64,000 nt of DNA from Niallia endozanthoxylica (GTDB lineage Bacteria > Bacillota > Bacilli > Bacillales > Cytobacillaceae): positions 310,001-374,000 of the forward strand of contig NZ_VYKL01000015.1 of the NCBI RefSeq assembly GCF_008710145.1, in the 5' to 3' direction. The stretch's first letter is position 1; each line of letters begins with the position of its first letter. The notes beneath the pieces were generated by a model. The model had not been told where the DNA came from and ran no database searches. It saw nothing but the letters and a program-made list of their open reading frames with translations. The position numbers were made by a program, and so were the translations under genes. Of this stretch, positions 52,354 to 61,545 are shown piece after piece.

Positions 52354-52435
52354 TATTCCCACCTCCTTAAAGAGTATTAAGAAAGTTGCGAAGACCAATC
52401 ATCTATGTCTTCAACTGCTTCTTTTCTCCTTCTGA

Positions 52436-52960
52436 TTATGTATCAGAAGTTTGATCATCCTGATCAAAAAATTTAGCAAGCCCAGCTAGACGAGGGTCAA
52501 TTTTTTCTTTCTTATCATGCTCATGAATTACTTCCCAATCTTTACCAGATTGAGGAGCACCTTCTTCCGTGCTGTCTTCACAAAAAACTTGCATTGGTAC
52601 TTCAAGTAATAAAATTTCATGTATAATCGGCATCACGTCAATTACATCATTTTTTACTTGATGAACCTCCTCATCGCTTTCGTAATCGTAGCCATTCAGA
52701 AGGAAAGTTTCGGTTGTTTCAACATTAATTGGATAATTCACGTCAACTAACGTACGAGAACAAGGAAGAATTAAATAACCGTTTATCTTTAAATGAAATG
52801 TAATTTTTGATGAACTAATATCGGCGTAGCCGGTAATATGCATCGGCAAAACCTTACGAATCGACGGATCGATTTTCATTATTTCATCAGCATGAACCAT
52901 TTCATCTATTGGAAATTCCTTACTTCGATGTTTCTGTAACTGACTTAAAGTCCATTTCAT
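52436..52960 (-). CDS. ylbN: YceD/DUF177 family protein YlbN
   Basis: This 174-residue soluble protein belongs to the DUF177/YceD family, which is almost always next to rpmF. It has the N-terminal WTLSQLQKHR, the central GYLILPCSRTLVDVNYPI and an acidic tail. Family members in other organisms are linked to 23S rRNA accumulation. The mechanism is not visible here. The start is ATG 52960, with GGGGTG 6 nt upstream. The GTG at 52969 overlaps the ribosome site. Confidence 0.9.
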   Translation of the reverse strand: MKWTLSQLQKHRSKEFPIDEMVHADEIMKIDPSIRKVLPMHITGYADISSSKITFHLKINGYLILPCSRTLVDVNYPINVETTETFLLNGYDYESDEEVHQVKNDVIDVMPIIHEILLLEVPMQVFCEDSTEEGAPQSGKDWEVIHEHDKKEKIDPRLAGLAKFFDQDDQTSDT

Positions 52961-52987
52961 TCGAATCACCCCAAGGCAACAAAGGTA

Positions 52988-53016
52988 ATTATAGCTTTCA
53001 TATAATTATTTGTCAA
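52988..53016 (-). promoter_or_regulatory. Consensus sigma-A promoter of ylbN-rpmF
   Basis: Perfect -35 TTGACA (53011-53016) and perfect -10 TATAAT (52988-52993) with a 17-bp spacer, about 28 bp before the ylbN start codon. The strength fits a ribosomal protein operon. Confidence 0.92.
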
Positions 53017-53087
53017 TATTATTTCTTTACAGTAAAACTGCTGTTTCCAAACATTTATACGTACTTTCATTAGTTTACCCCAATTAG

Positions 53088-53116
53088 TTGTTTACATCCA
53101 CAAATTAGATTAAAAT
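53088..53116 (+). promoter_or_regulatory. Probable sigma-A promoter of ylbM
   Basis: -35 TTGTTT (53088-53093) and -10 TAAAAT (53111-53116) with a 17-bp spacer, 64 bp before the ylbM start. It diverges from the ylbN promoter. Confidence 0.5.
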
Positions 53117-53179
53117 GGTAAAAAAATCCTGAACTCAAAAGCGCTCGAGCTTGATAAAAAACAAAGGAGTATTGATAAA

Positions 53180-54424
53180 ATGAAAGCAGTTGGAGTTGTT
53201 GTTGAATATAACCCTTTCCATCATGGCCACGCCTATCATATTGAACGGGCGAAAATGGAGACTGGCGCTGATATAGTCATTGCAGCAATGAGCGGAAACT
53301 TCTTACAAAGAGGCGAACCCGCTCTTGTATCAAAATGGGCTCGGACTGAAATGGCACTAAAGAGCGGTGTTGACCTAGTCTTTGAGCTCCCTTATTCTTT
53401 TGCGGTCCAAAAAGCTGATACCTTTGCCTATGGTGCCGTTTCACTTTTAGTCGCAGCCGGCTGTGATACGATTTGTTTTGGCAGTGAATCAGGTAACATA
53501 GAAGACTTTTATCATACCTATCAGTTCCTTGAAAAATACAAAGACCTTTATAATCATGAAATTAAACAATTCATGGGCAAAGGGTACAGCTATCCAAAAG
53601 CCTTATCACTGGCATTTCAAGCATTAGAACCGGAGGAAAATGGAATTGACCTAAGTTTACCCAATAATATTCTTGGCTTTCAGTATGTGAAAGCTGCTGA
53701 AAAAAGTGAGTATCCTGTCAAAATGGTAACCATTGCCAGAAAAAGTGCCAATTACCATGATCAACATTTTGCTTCTGCATCAATTGCTAGTGCTACAAGC
53801 ATACGTAAAGCACTTTTTTCAAACAAGGACGATATCACTGCGATCCATTCGTATGTTCCGATAGATACATATGAAGGATTACAAAATTATCTTCATGACT
53901 TCGGCGCTTTTCATAACTGGAATATGTACTGGCCCTATCTGAAACTCAATCTGCTGCAATTAAGCCCAACTGAGTTAAAAAAAATCTATGAAGTAGAGGA
54001 GGGAATCGAAAATCGCCTGCTGTCACTTGCTATTAAATGTGAAACATTTCCGGAATTCATGGAAAAGTTAAAAACAAAACGATATACATGGACCCGTTTG
54101 CAAAGAACATTGACACATATTCTCACTCATTCAACTAAAAATGAAATGACAGAAACGAATGAAGTGTCATACTTACGGTTGCTTGGAATGACAGAAACTG
54201 GACGAATGTATTTAAACCAATTAAAAAAGGTTTGCCCTATTCCCATTATTTCAAAGCGGTCATCTTTTACGAATCAACAAATTCAGACGGACACAAAAGC
54301 AGCAAGGATTTACGCAATGGGATTGCCTGAACCTTATAGACAAAAGGCGATTGAATTGGAATTTATGCAGCAGCCCATTTATATTCAAGATGATAGAAAT
54401 GAGCAAAAAAATAAAGCGATCTAG
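53180..54424 (+). CDS. tmcAL: tRNA(Met) cytidine acetate ligase (YlbM/TmcAL)
   Basis: This enzyme uses acetate and ATP to make N4-acetylcytidine at the wobble position of elongator tRNA-Met. The nucleotidyltransferase HxGH motif is in VEYNPFHHGHAYHI near residue 9. The family stretches AMSGNFLQRGEPALV, LPNNILGFQYVKAAE and ATSIRKAL are intact. At 414 residues it is full length. The ATG at 53180 has AAAGGAG upstream. It is convergent with ylbL, with which it shares a terminator. Confidence 0.93.
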   Translation: MKAVGVVVEYNPFHHGHAYHIERAKMETGADIVIAAMSGNFLQRGEPALVSKWARTEMALKSGVDLVFELPYSFAVQKADTFAYGAVSLLVAAGCDTICFGSESGNIEDFYHTYQFLEKYKDLYNHEIKQFMGKGYSYPKALSLAFQALEPEENGIDLSLPNNILGFQYVKAAEKSEYPVKMVTIARKSANYHDQHFASASIASATSIRKALFSNKDDITAIHSYVPIDTYEGLQNYLHDFGAFHNWNMYWPYLKLNLLQLSPTELKKIYEVEEGIENRLLSLAIKCETFPEFMEKLKTKRYTWTRLQRTLTHILTHSTKNEMTETNEVSYLRLLGMTETGRMYLNQLKKVCPIPIISKRSSFTNQQIQTDTKAARIYAMGLPEPYRQKAIELEFMQQPIYIQDDRNEQKNKAI

Positions 54425-54438
54425 TCGCTTTATTTTTT
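54406..54438. terminator. Bidirectional terminator shared by ylbM and ylbL
   Basis: Perfect palindrome AAAAAATAAAGCGA, TCTAG, TCGCTTTATTTTTT, which overlaps the 3' ends of both convergent genes. Confidence 0.9.
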
Positions 54439-55458
54439 GGGCTGCAAGTTTTCCAAATACGTAATAGCATCATCAAATGTATCAACCGGTATGATTTTCA
54501 TTTCCGTTCCAATATCCTCTGCTGTACGGACAGCCGCTTGATAGTTAGAATCTTTTGCACCATTTTCATTAGGTGCAAGAAAAATATCTGCTCCAGCATT
54601 ATCTGCTGCAATTACTTTTTGTTCAATTCCGCCAATTTTCCCAACTGTCCCGTCAGGAGAAATTGTACCAGTACCTGCAATTTCATAACCTTTTGTTAAA
54701 TCAGACTCTGTTAATTGGTTATAGATTTCAAGAGAAAACATAAACCCGGCAGAAGGACCGCCAATTTCATCCGTTTTAACCTTTACATTTGGTTTTACAA
54801 TTAACTCTTTATCATCCACAAGCCCTATCCCAATCCCTATTCTCTCTTTATTCTCATCATCTTTAAAGGCCTCTGCCTGTATATTCACATGATTAATTTC
54901 ATTATTTCTTTCATATGTCAGCTTAATTTGTTCACCTGCTTTTAAACTGCTGACATACTTTATAAATTCTTCAGAAGAATGAAATTCCTTTCCATCTATT
55001 TGAAAAATTCGATCGGCAGCTTCCAGCTTTCCCTCTGCAGGCATGTCAGGAACAACATGCAAAACATAAACCCCGTTATACTTAAAATCTACTGGGATTC
55101 CCGCTTTTTTATATGCAACCTCAATTGCAGCAATTTTCGAGGAATTCATTAGATGCAATTGTCGGATATTATATTCCTCATCTGTTTCATTCTCCCCTCT
55201 AACATACTCGATAGGATAGATTTCTCTATAATCAATCAACTTTGCAGATAGATAGGAATAAATGTTGGCTCTTCCCATTCTAACTGTTGTAAGCATGAAC
55301 TTCCCTTCTTCCTCATATCCATCTTCAACCTCAATAATCGGCTCTAGCTCCTTTGCCATACCTGGCTTGGAAATATAGTAAGGAAGATAATAAAAGGAAG
55401 AAGCTAGCAAAAAAACAGCAAAAACAAGAAGAATCCGTATCATTTTAATTTTTTTCAT
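54430..55458 (-). CDS. ylbL: Lon-like membrane-anchored protease with PDZ domain (YlbL)
   Basis: This 342-residue protein has an N-terminal membrane anchor (about 8-28) and a PDZ domain around GKLEAADRIFQIDGKEFHS (about 135-200). A Lon-type (S16) protease domain follows, with its catalytic Ser in EIGGPSAGFMFSLE and Lys in IGGIEQKVIAADNAGAD. YlbL homologues degrade membrane-associated proteins such as a division inhibitor in B. subtilis. Its target here is unknown. It overlaps ylbK by 4 bp. Confidence 0.93.
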   Translation of the reverse strand: MKKIKMIRILLVFAVFLLASSFYYLPYYISKPGMAKELEPIIEVEDGYEEEGKFMLTTVRMGRANIYSYLSAKLIDYREIYPIEYVRGENETDEEYNIRQLHLMNSSKIAAIEVAYKKAGIPVDFKYNGVYVLHVVPDMPAEGKLEAADRIFQIDGKEFHSSEEFIKYVSSLKAGEQIKLTYERNNEINHVNIQAEAFKDDENKERIGIGIGLVDDKELIVKPNVKVKTDEIGGPSAGFMFSLEIYNQLTESDLTKGYEIAGTGTISPDGTVGKIGGIEQKVIAADNAGADIFLAPNENGAKDSNYQAAVRTAEDIGTEMKIIPVDTFDDAITYLENLQPKK

Positions 55459-56246
55459 TCCTTGTGAATCTCCTCCCAGTCACCCACGATTCTCTTAATT
55501 TCATCTAGATGTTTTTTGGCTTCCTCTTCACCCTTTAGAATCATTTCATCTATATTTGTAAATGCCCTTGAACTGTATTCTTCCACTCGCGGTCGAATCA
55601 TAATATCCGAAGCAATCTGTCTGTACTCAACAAGTTCCATCTGCATGATATCCAGACTTTGCATAATGACATCATAGATGGTCGAAATGTCTGCATTTGT
55701 TTTTACACGCGAAACGTCTACGCCAATAACAATATCTGCTCCCATCTCCTTAACAACTGATACAGGTACGCGGTCAACCACACCGCCGTCAACCAGAAGG
55801 CGCCCATTTTGTTTTTCTGGAACAAAAATACCTGGTATTGAAATACTTGCCCTAACAGCTTCAGCAATTGGTCCTTTTTGAAAGACAACCTTTTCTCCTG
55901 TCATTAAATCAGTTGCCACTACCGACACGGGTATCATCAATTCTTCCAGATGTTTGCCTTTTGTAAAAACACGAATAAGTTCCTTCACACGTTTACCAGC
56001 AATAAAACCCATTTTCGGAACTGTAAAATCCAAATAATACTTTCTCTTAAATGCCGTTGAAAGCTTGTAAAGACGATCCATTTCTATACCTGCGCCGTAA
56101 AAACAGGCAACTAGTGACCCCATGCTGCTCCCGGCTATATAATCAATTTGAATTCCATTTTCAACTAATACTTTAATAACACCAAGATGAGCAAACCCTC
56201 GTGCTCCCCCCGAACCAAGCGCCAAACCAATTTTGGGACGACCCAA
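55455..56246 (-). CDS. ylbK: Patatin-like phospholipase family protein (YlbK)
   Basis: This is a 263-residue patatin-fold serine hydrolase. The oxyanion glycine motif ALGSGGARGFAHLGV is at the N-terminus. The nucleophile is in IAGSSMGSLVACF (GxSxG) near residue 42, and the catalytic Asp is in LLVDGGVVDRVPV. The start is set at TTG 56246, 6 nt after GGAGGGG. The open frame reaches 56264. The lipid substrate is unknown. It overlaps ylbL by 4 bp and is divergent from ylbJ. Confidence 0.9.
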   Translation of the reverse strand: MGRPKIGLALGSGGARGFAHLGVIKVLVENGIQIDYIAGSSMGSLVACFYGAGIEMDRLYKLSTAFKRKYYLDFTVPKMGFIAGKRVKELIRVFTKGKHLEELMIPVSVVATDLMTGEKVVFQKGPIAEAVRASISIPGIFVPEKQNGRLLVDGGVVDRVPVSVVKEMGADIVIGVDVSRVKTNADISTIYDVIMQSLDIMQMELVEYRQIASDIMIRPRVEEYSSRAFTNIDEMILKGEEEAKKHLDEIKRIVGDWEEIHKE

Positions 56247-56413
56247 AAAAATCCCCTCCACCACCTGCGGTATATAATCTTATGGTCTATTTTAATCTTC
56301 TATGAGTATATTGAATTATATGAGGACAAGACCGAATACAAATAAAACTCTATATTATTTTACCATTGAATGATTCTGTTAAACAATTCGTTAAACTTGA
56401 GGGAGGAAAGCAA

Positions 56414-57634
56414 GTGTTCCGTTCCAAATTAAAAACTATTTTTTTAGCCTCTGCTGCATTATTTATGGCGTTTTCGCTTATAGCCTTTCCTCAAGAAGCA
56501 GTTTCCGCGTCACTTCGAGGATTGGATATGTGGCTTCAAATTGTGTTTCCTTCACTTCTGCCTTTTTTTATTGTATCTGAGATGTTAATTGGCTTTGGTG
56601 TTGTCAAATTTATTGGTATTTTACTAGAACCTTTTATGAGACCGTTATTCCGAGTTCCAGGAGTTGGCGGTTTTGCATTAGCAATGGGTATGGCCTCAGG
56701 CTACCCTGCAGGTGCCAAATTGACTGCAAGACTTCGGCAAGAAGGGCAGATCACAAAAACAGAAGCTGAACGTCTTGTCTCATTTACTAATTCCTCTAAC
56801 CCGCTTTTCATCTTCGGTGCTGTGTCTGTAGGATTCTTTCATAATGCCAAGCTTGGTATTATCTTAGCGTTAGCACATTATTTAGGCAATCTAACAGTTG
56901 GTTTAATTATGCGGTTTTATGGAAATAGAGAGTCAAAAAGAGAACAAGAAAAAAAACAAATTTCAATTAGGGTAGCTTTATCCGAGCTCCACAGAACGAG
57001 AATAAAAGATAATCGTCCAATCGGAAAGCTGCTGGGAGACGCAGTTATGTCTTCTGTCCAGACTTTATTAATGATTGGTGGCTTTATCATTTTATTTTCA
57101 GTCATTAACAAGCTGTTATTTCATCTTCATATTACAGCTTTTTTCGCCGAGGCCTTTGAGATTGTCTTATTAATCTTTCATTTCCCAGCGGAATTAAGTA
57201 TTCCATTCTTTTCTGGATTATTTGAAATTACATTAGGTAGTCAGTTAATCAGTCTAATACAGGAAGCAACATTAATGGAGCAAGCTATTGTCACAAGTCT
57301 TATTCTTGGCTTTTGCGGTTTTAGTGTCCAGGCACAGGTTGCCAGTATTTTAGCTCAAACGGATATCGATTTTAAGCCCTTTTTCTTCGCCAGAATTATT
57401 CATGGTCTTTTTGCCGCCTTCTATACTCTGATTCTTTGGGGGCCGGTATATGAACGCATCAATGAAAATGAACAGCCATCCAACACATTACCGGTCAGTT
57501 TTCTTCATGAAGACTCTCCATTTTATACCAATATGGCCAGTTGGGCTGAATTGGGATCTGTCATAACAATTGCTATGCTTGCACTGTATGTCGTTATCTA
57601 CGCAAAAAGAATGGTTTTTACTAAAAATAGTTAA
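56414..57634 (+). CDS. ylbJ: Sporulation integral membrane protein YlbJ
   Basis: This polytopic membrane protein of 406 residues (about 8-10 hydrophobic segments) is needed for spore cortex formation in B. subtilis. The family core LQIVFPSLLPFFIVSEMLIG, then FALAMGMASGYPAGAKLTARL and ERLVSFTNSSNPLFIFGAVS, is intact. The start is GTG 56414, after GGGAGGAAAG; the frame extends to 56366. An AATACAAAT box upstream could be part of a sigma-E promoter, but the match is weak. Confidence 0.93.
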   Translation: MFRSKLKTIFLASAALFMAFSLIAFPQEAVSASLRGLDMWLQIVFPSLLPFFIVSEMLIGFGVVKFIGILLEPFMRPLFRVPGVGGFALAMGMASGYPAGAKLTARLRQEGQITKTEAERLVSFTNSSNPLFIFGAVSVGFFHNAKLGIILALAHYLGNLTVGLIMRFYGNRESKREQEKKQISIRVALSELHRTRIKDNRPIGKLLGDAVMSSVQTLLMIGGFIILFSVINKLLFHLHITAFFAEAFEIVLLIFHFPAELSIPFFSGLFEITLGSQLISLIQEATLMEQAIVTSLILGFCGFSVQAQVASILAQTDIDFKPFFFARIIHGLFAAFYTLILWGPVYERINENEQPSNTLPVSFLHEDSPFYTNMASWAELGSVITIAMLALYVVIYAKRMVFTKNS

Positions 57635-57664
57635 AGACGAGCACTCATTTTAGTACTCGTCTTT
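57633..57664. terminator. Terminator between convergent ylbJ and coaD
   Basis: Stem AAAGACGAG/CTCGTCTTT (57633-57641 with 57656-57664). The T run on each strand is short. Confidence 0.6.
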
Positions 57665-57678
57665 AATAATACTTTATA

Positions 57679-58176
<498 letters not shown>

Positions 58177-58734
58177 CTATCCTCTCCTATAGCCATAAAT
58201 GGAGATAGCAATTATTCCATATTTTTCCTGTTTATATTTATTGAAGTTTCCTATCATTTGGGGCAATTCAATATCAGAACCATGCTCACAAATAATTGCT
58301 CCCTCATCGTCTAGTAGATTATGTCCACTAATCATTTCTAAAAGCTTTTCGAGTTGTTGTTTCTTGTATGGTGGATCGAGAAAAATAAAATGAAATGAAA
58401 GGTTTCTTTTTGATACCGCTTTAATAGCTCTTTCGGCATCATTTCGATATACCTCAACCTTATCCTCAAGACCACATTTATGTATGTTATCACGAATGGT
58501 TTGAATGGCTTTTCCATCGCGGTCAACAAAAATTATCTGATCCAATCCCCTGCTCAATGCTTCAATACCAAGACCACCGCTTCCGGCAAATAAGTCAAGA
58601 CCCCGTCCCCCATCAAAATAAGGACCAATCATATTAAACATGGCTTCTTTTACTTTATCTGTTGTTGGCCTGGTTGAATTACCCGGAACAGCTTTCAATG
58701 CAATTCCTTTGCAGCTGCCTGAAACTACTCTCAT
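58177..58734 (-). CDS. rsmD: 16S rRNA (guanine966-N2)-methyltransferase
   Basis: This SAM-dependent enzyme methylates G966 of 16S rRNA. The N-terminal motif MRVVSGSCKGIALKAVPGN, SAM-binding LDLFAGSGGLGIEALSRG and the catalytic FIFLDPPYKK are all present. At 185 residues it is normal. It corresponds to ylbH of B. subtilis. The ATG at 58734 is preceded by a modest GGTGATAGG. A structured region described at 58771-59023 lies just upstream. Confidence 0.95.
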   Translation of the reverse strand: MRVVSGSCKGIALKAVPGNSTRPTTDKVKEAMFNMIGPYFDGGRGLDLFAGSGGLGIEALSRGLDQIIFVDRDGKAIQTIRDNIHKCGLEDKVEVYRNDAERAIKAVSKRNLSFHFIFLDPPYKKQQLEKLLEMISGHNLLDDEGAIICEHGSDIELPQMIGNFNKYKQEKYGIIAISIYGYRRG

Positions 58735-58770
58735 CCTATCACCACAGCACTTTTGATTTAATTTACTTTT

Positions 58771-58935
58771 TTATCCTAACATACAGATACAAAATATCCA
58801 ATCACAACATACATCAGATTTTTGAAAAAAGAATCCATTTAAACGTATATCAATCCTAATTGTGGAAATAATACTAGTAACAACATCATTCGAGGATGTT
58901 GTTGCCAACCGCGGAGAAGACTTACGTTTCCCCAT
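58771..58935 (-). CDS. Possible 54-residue small ORF upstream of rsmD
   Basis: An open frame on the minus strand starts at ATG 58935, 8 nt after a strong GGAGG, and ends at 58773-58771. The basic N-terminus MGKRKSSPRLATTSSND is followed by a VVTSIISTIRIDI stretch and a Cys-rich tail (CCDWIFCICM). I do not recognise it. The ribosome site and start codon lie inside a 46-nt hairpin (58907-58952), so translation could be blocked or regulated. It may equally be chance within a structured RNA. Confidence 0.3.
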   Translation of the reverse strand: MGKRKSSPRLATTSSNDVVTSIISTIRIDIRLNGFFFQKSDVCCDWIFCICMLG

Positions 58936-59023
58936 AAGTTCTTCCTCCGGTTTCTCCTCTCCCTTTACCTTCTATCCTTATAGGATATAGAAGGACCCTG
59001 CAAAAGTTGCAGGGCTTTTTTTT
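58858..59023 (+). ncRNA. Possible structured small RNA with terminator, between rsmD and the unknown anchored protein gene
   Basis: Four successive hairpins on the plus strand: AACAACATC/GATGTTGTT (58879-58887 with 58895-58903); an imperfect AACC...GGTT helix (58907-58952); CCTTCTATCC with GGATATAGAAGG (58968-58994); and CCCTGCAA/TTGCAGGG (58996-59003 with 59007-59014) followed by eight T, a standard terminator. A weak candidate promoter is TTGAAA, 18 bp, TATATC (58822-58851). In B. subtilis this place, upstream of ylbH, carries the ylbH leader motif (from memory). Identity is not proven and the strand is uncertain. Confidence 0.45.
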
Positions 59024-59026
59024 ATG

Positions 59027-60451
59027 TCATTTTCCTTGACTATCGTTCTTCAGCACAATAGATAGTTGTTCTTCTATAATTGAAACACGGAAAATCGTTT
59101 GCAATGTCTTATTTGTTATATAAACACCTGCAATTTCCTCATACAATGGATTTTCAAGCAATCCAAAATCAGTTCCATTATGAGTAAAAATTGGCTGGTT
59201 TAAGAAAAAGGTGTATTGTTCTTTTGTATTTGACACATAAAATATATCATCATCCGATTTTACCTGAAAGCCCATTGCCTCCATTGTTTCTACAAACGGG
59301 AGCAGCATTTGATTTTTTCTATGTACAATATGAATACTTGTTATTCTATCGTTAACAATTAATTGTCTCTGATCTATAAAAAATAATGGTGTCCATTCAC
59401 TTTCTTCCATCTGATTAGCTGAGAAAAAAGTGGTCTCTAATCCTTTACTATTTCCAAGCATCTGATTGAGCATCTGAAAATTGATTAACTTTTCCTCCTT
59501 TTGAACAGCCTGCAGAAATAATTTTCGTTCTTTTTCTGTCATATATAGCGATAACTCTGCTAGCATGAATTCACTTTTCGGGTGGGCTGGCGGAGTTTCA
59601 AGCGTTAAGGCCGTTAAAAGATCAATCACCCATTGCTCATGTTTTGAAAGCTTAAGAAATTTTTTAAAATAGTAATCATTCATCAATTCACGTTCGATTA
59701 CCTCAACTTGACTTGAAGGAGATACAATTTTAATTCCCTGTCCCGTATATGGATTCACAGAATCTGTATAGATTATAGCAATGAATTCCTCTCCTCCCAT
59801 TAATTCAGGTATTTGATAACTATTACTCTGTACAAACAACGGATTGCCATAAATGGCTAGTGATTTACTTAATGTCTTTTTTTCAAAAGGGTTAGGGTCC
59901 CAATATATAGATGGTGTACCCCCTTTTCCTTTAAAGGCATAGAAATCAATTAATGATAATCGTTCATATCCTGTTTGCGGGAGACCTGCCACCCAGGTGC
60001 TGTCTCTTTTTTCTTTTTCTACTATATCAATAGTTGTTTCTTTAATGTCTACATTCTTAATGGTCGTTGTCCAATCTGTTAATAAAAAAGCAGATTGCTG
60101 CTGAATAGGTATAACAAAAGTAAATCGAAGTTCCCCTTTATCAGCAAGAAATATATGTGACTCTTGAGAAAATGACTTACAATTCTCTTCGTATCCATCT
60201 ATACATTGCCATCTAAAGAGATGGTCCGGTTTTAGAATCTGATACTCCTTATCCTTCCCTAGACCTGTTACTGTTTGTGTAACTTTCAGTTCTTTTCCAG
60301 TTGCTTCAATTGTTATATGCTGTACAGCCTGCTCCATTTGATGTTTAAGGTTTTCTTTAGTATTTTCTGAATAAATTTCCCATTGCCATATCAGTAACCC
60401 TGAAGTAACAGCTAAAAGGAACACTAATAATAGTATGGACTTTTTAGACAT
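59027..60451 (-). CDS. Unknown anchored extracellular protein with a C-terminal stalk-like (copper amine oxidase N-type) domain
   Basis: This 474-residue protein has an N-terminal membrane anchor or signal (residues 5-24, LLLVFLLAVTSGLLIW). A large region I do not recognise follows. At about residues 355-465 is a region similar to the stalk domains of envelope proteins (ITSIHIVHRKNQMLLPFVE, MEAMGFQVKSDDDIFYVSN). It is predicted to sit outside the membrane. It lies between ylbG and rsmD, a place with no such gene in B. subtilis. Its function is unknown. Confidence 0.75.
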   Translation of the reverse strand: MSKKSILLLVFLLAVTSGLLIWQWEIYSENTKENLKHQMEQAVQHITIEATGKELKVTQTVTGLGKDKEYQILKPDHLFRWQCIDGYEENCKSFSQESHIFLADKGELRFTFVIPIQQQSAFLLTDWTTTIKNVDIKETTIDIVEKEKRDSTWVAGLPQTGYERLSLIDFYAFKGKGGTPSIYWDPNPFEKKTLSKSLAIYGNPLFVQSNSYQIPELMGGEEFIAIIYTDSVNPYTGQGIKIVSPSSQVEVIERELMNDYYFKKFLKLSKHEQWVIDLLTALTLETPPAHPKSEFMLAELSLYMTEKERKLFLQAVQKEEKLINFQMLNQMLGNSKGLETTFFSANQMEESEWTPLFFIDQRQLIVNDRITSIHIVHRKNQMLLPFVETMEAMGFQVKSDDDIFYVSNTKEQYTFFLNQPIFTHNGTDFGLLENPLYEEIAGVYITNKTLQTIFRVSIIEEQLSIVLKNDSQGK

Positions 60452-60489
60452 TTAAAACGATATCCTCCTAAAAGAAATGCATAAGCATA

Positions 60490-60576
60490 AAGAACAAAAA
60501 GGCCTGAGTCCACAAGCCCCCTATCTAAATGATGTTTCAAATTAGATTGGAGCTTTTTTGTGGATTCAGACCCCTA
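60490..60576 (-). terminator. Long imperfect hairpin terminator after ylbG
   Basis: An outer stem pairs GGCCTGAGTCCACAA (about 60503) with TTGTGGATTCAGACC (about 60560). An inner stem ATCTAA/TTAGAT is nested inside. On the minus strand it is followed by TTTTTGTTCTTT. It should terminate ylbG. Confidence 0.75.
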
Positions 60577-60606
60577 ATTATGTTTCGGATTATGTTTCTC
60601 TCGCTA

Positions 60607-60882
60607 TTAAATTCCCATTTTATAATCGTATTCCTTGGCTTTATCAGGCTTGGAATTTTCAAACTCAATTTTAATAAATGGCTTTTGCGAAGGCTCTACT
60701 TTTTTTACAAAAGAGTACGACTTTAACTTAGCCATCAGCTCTTCAATCTCGTCTGAGTTACAATATAAAACAGCGTATTTTAATCTTTTTGAAACATAAT
60801 GGACATTACCAAACCTTCTAAGCATTTTCGCTTGTTTTAGTGAATGCAGCCAAACAATAAGTCCTTGACGTTGACTTAACAT
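60607..60882 (-). CDS. ylbG: DUF2129 family protein YlbG
   Basis: This small 91-residue cytosolic protein has the conserved family pieces [36 protein letters not shown] and the C-terminal [12 protein letters not shown]. Its function is unknown. It lies downstream of ylbF as in B. subtilis, but a terminator between the two suggests partly separate transcription. The ATG at 60882 has GAGGGG upstream. Confidence 0.9.
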   Translation of the reverse strand: MLSQRQGLIVWLHSLKQAKMLRRFGNVHYVSKRLKYAVLYCNSDEIEELMAKLKSYSFVKKVEPSQKPFIKIEFENSKPDKAKEYDYKMGI

Positions 60883-60960
60883 AGCATTTCCCCTCGTTAC
60901 TGTTTCTTTTTCTAGTCTAGCACAAATAATCTAACATTTTCAATGAAACCCTTTCCTTAA

Positions 60961-61007
60961 AAGAAAAAATCGGATTCATCCAAAAAGGATAAATCCGATT
61001 TTTTCTT
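60961..61007 (-). terminator. Terminator after ylbF
   Basis: Stem AGAAAAAATCGGATT/AATCCGATTTTTTCT with an inner ATCC/GGAT stem. On the minus strand it ends in TTTTTTCTT. It starts at the ylbF stop. Confidence 0.85.
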
Positions 61008-61454
61008 TTAAGCTGAGCAACCGCAACTGCCGCCTGAGCCACACCCTCCACTACAGCTTGAAAGTGAGTCAAAGTAAGGATTCCCTGTTGGAACTTTAAT
61101 ATGCTCTGAAACGGAACGGCCAATCAAAACACTAACTTCATCAAGCAACTCTTGGAGCTCATTTTCCGCTTTTCGAAAGTCAGCAACATGAATGTCCAGA
61201 TCCATTTCTCTTTTACAATGCCTAACCGTTTTCATAACTGTTTTATAATCTGGATGATATTTACCAAAGCGCTGGACTTCTTCATATAGCTCCTTTACCT
61301 TAACAAACTCACGAATTTTATTCTGAGTTTCTTGATTGTTCTTTATATTATTTATACATGTACGATAACGATCCGCTATTTCTGATTGCAAAATCATTTT
61401 CGCTATTTCCTCAGCATTTTCTAATATCATTATTCTTTCCATTGTAGCAAGCAA
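61008..61454 (-). CDS. ylbF: RicF (YlbF) regulatory iron-sulfur protein
   Basis: RicF forms a complex with RicA and RicT that affects RNA maturation with RNase Y, competence and Spo0A activation. The helical domain includes FGKYHPDYKTVMKTVRHCKRE and VPTGNPYFDSLSS. The C-terminal cysteine-rich tail CSGGCGSGGSCGCSA, a likely Fe-S ligand site, is intact. The start is TTG at 61454, 10 nt after GGAGG. The N-terminus LATMER aligns with YATMES of B. subtilis, supporting it. Length is 148 residues. Confidence 0.93.
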   Translation of the reverse strand: MLATMERIMILENAEEIAKMILQSEIADRYRTCINNIKNNQETQNKIREFVKVKELYEEVQRFGKYHPDYKTVMKTVRHCKREMDLDIHVADFRKAENELQELLDEVSVLIGRSVSEHIKVPTGNPYFDSLSSCSGGCGSGGSCGCSA

Positions 61455-61545
61455 GTTAAGCCCACCTCCGATTCATATTTTAACATGAATGGGACCGAAA
61501 ACGAAGAGGTTGTTATTTTGTCTATTATAGAAAGCTATCCCAAAT

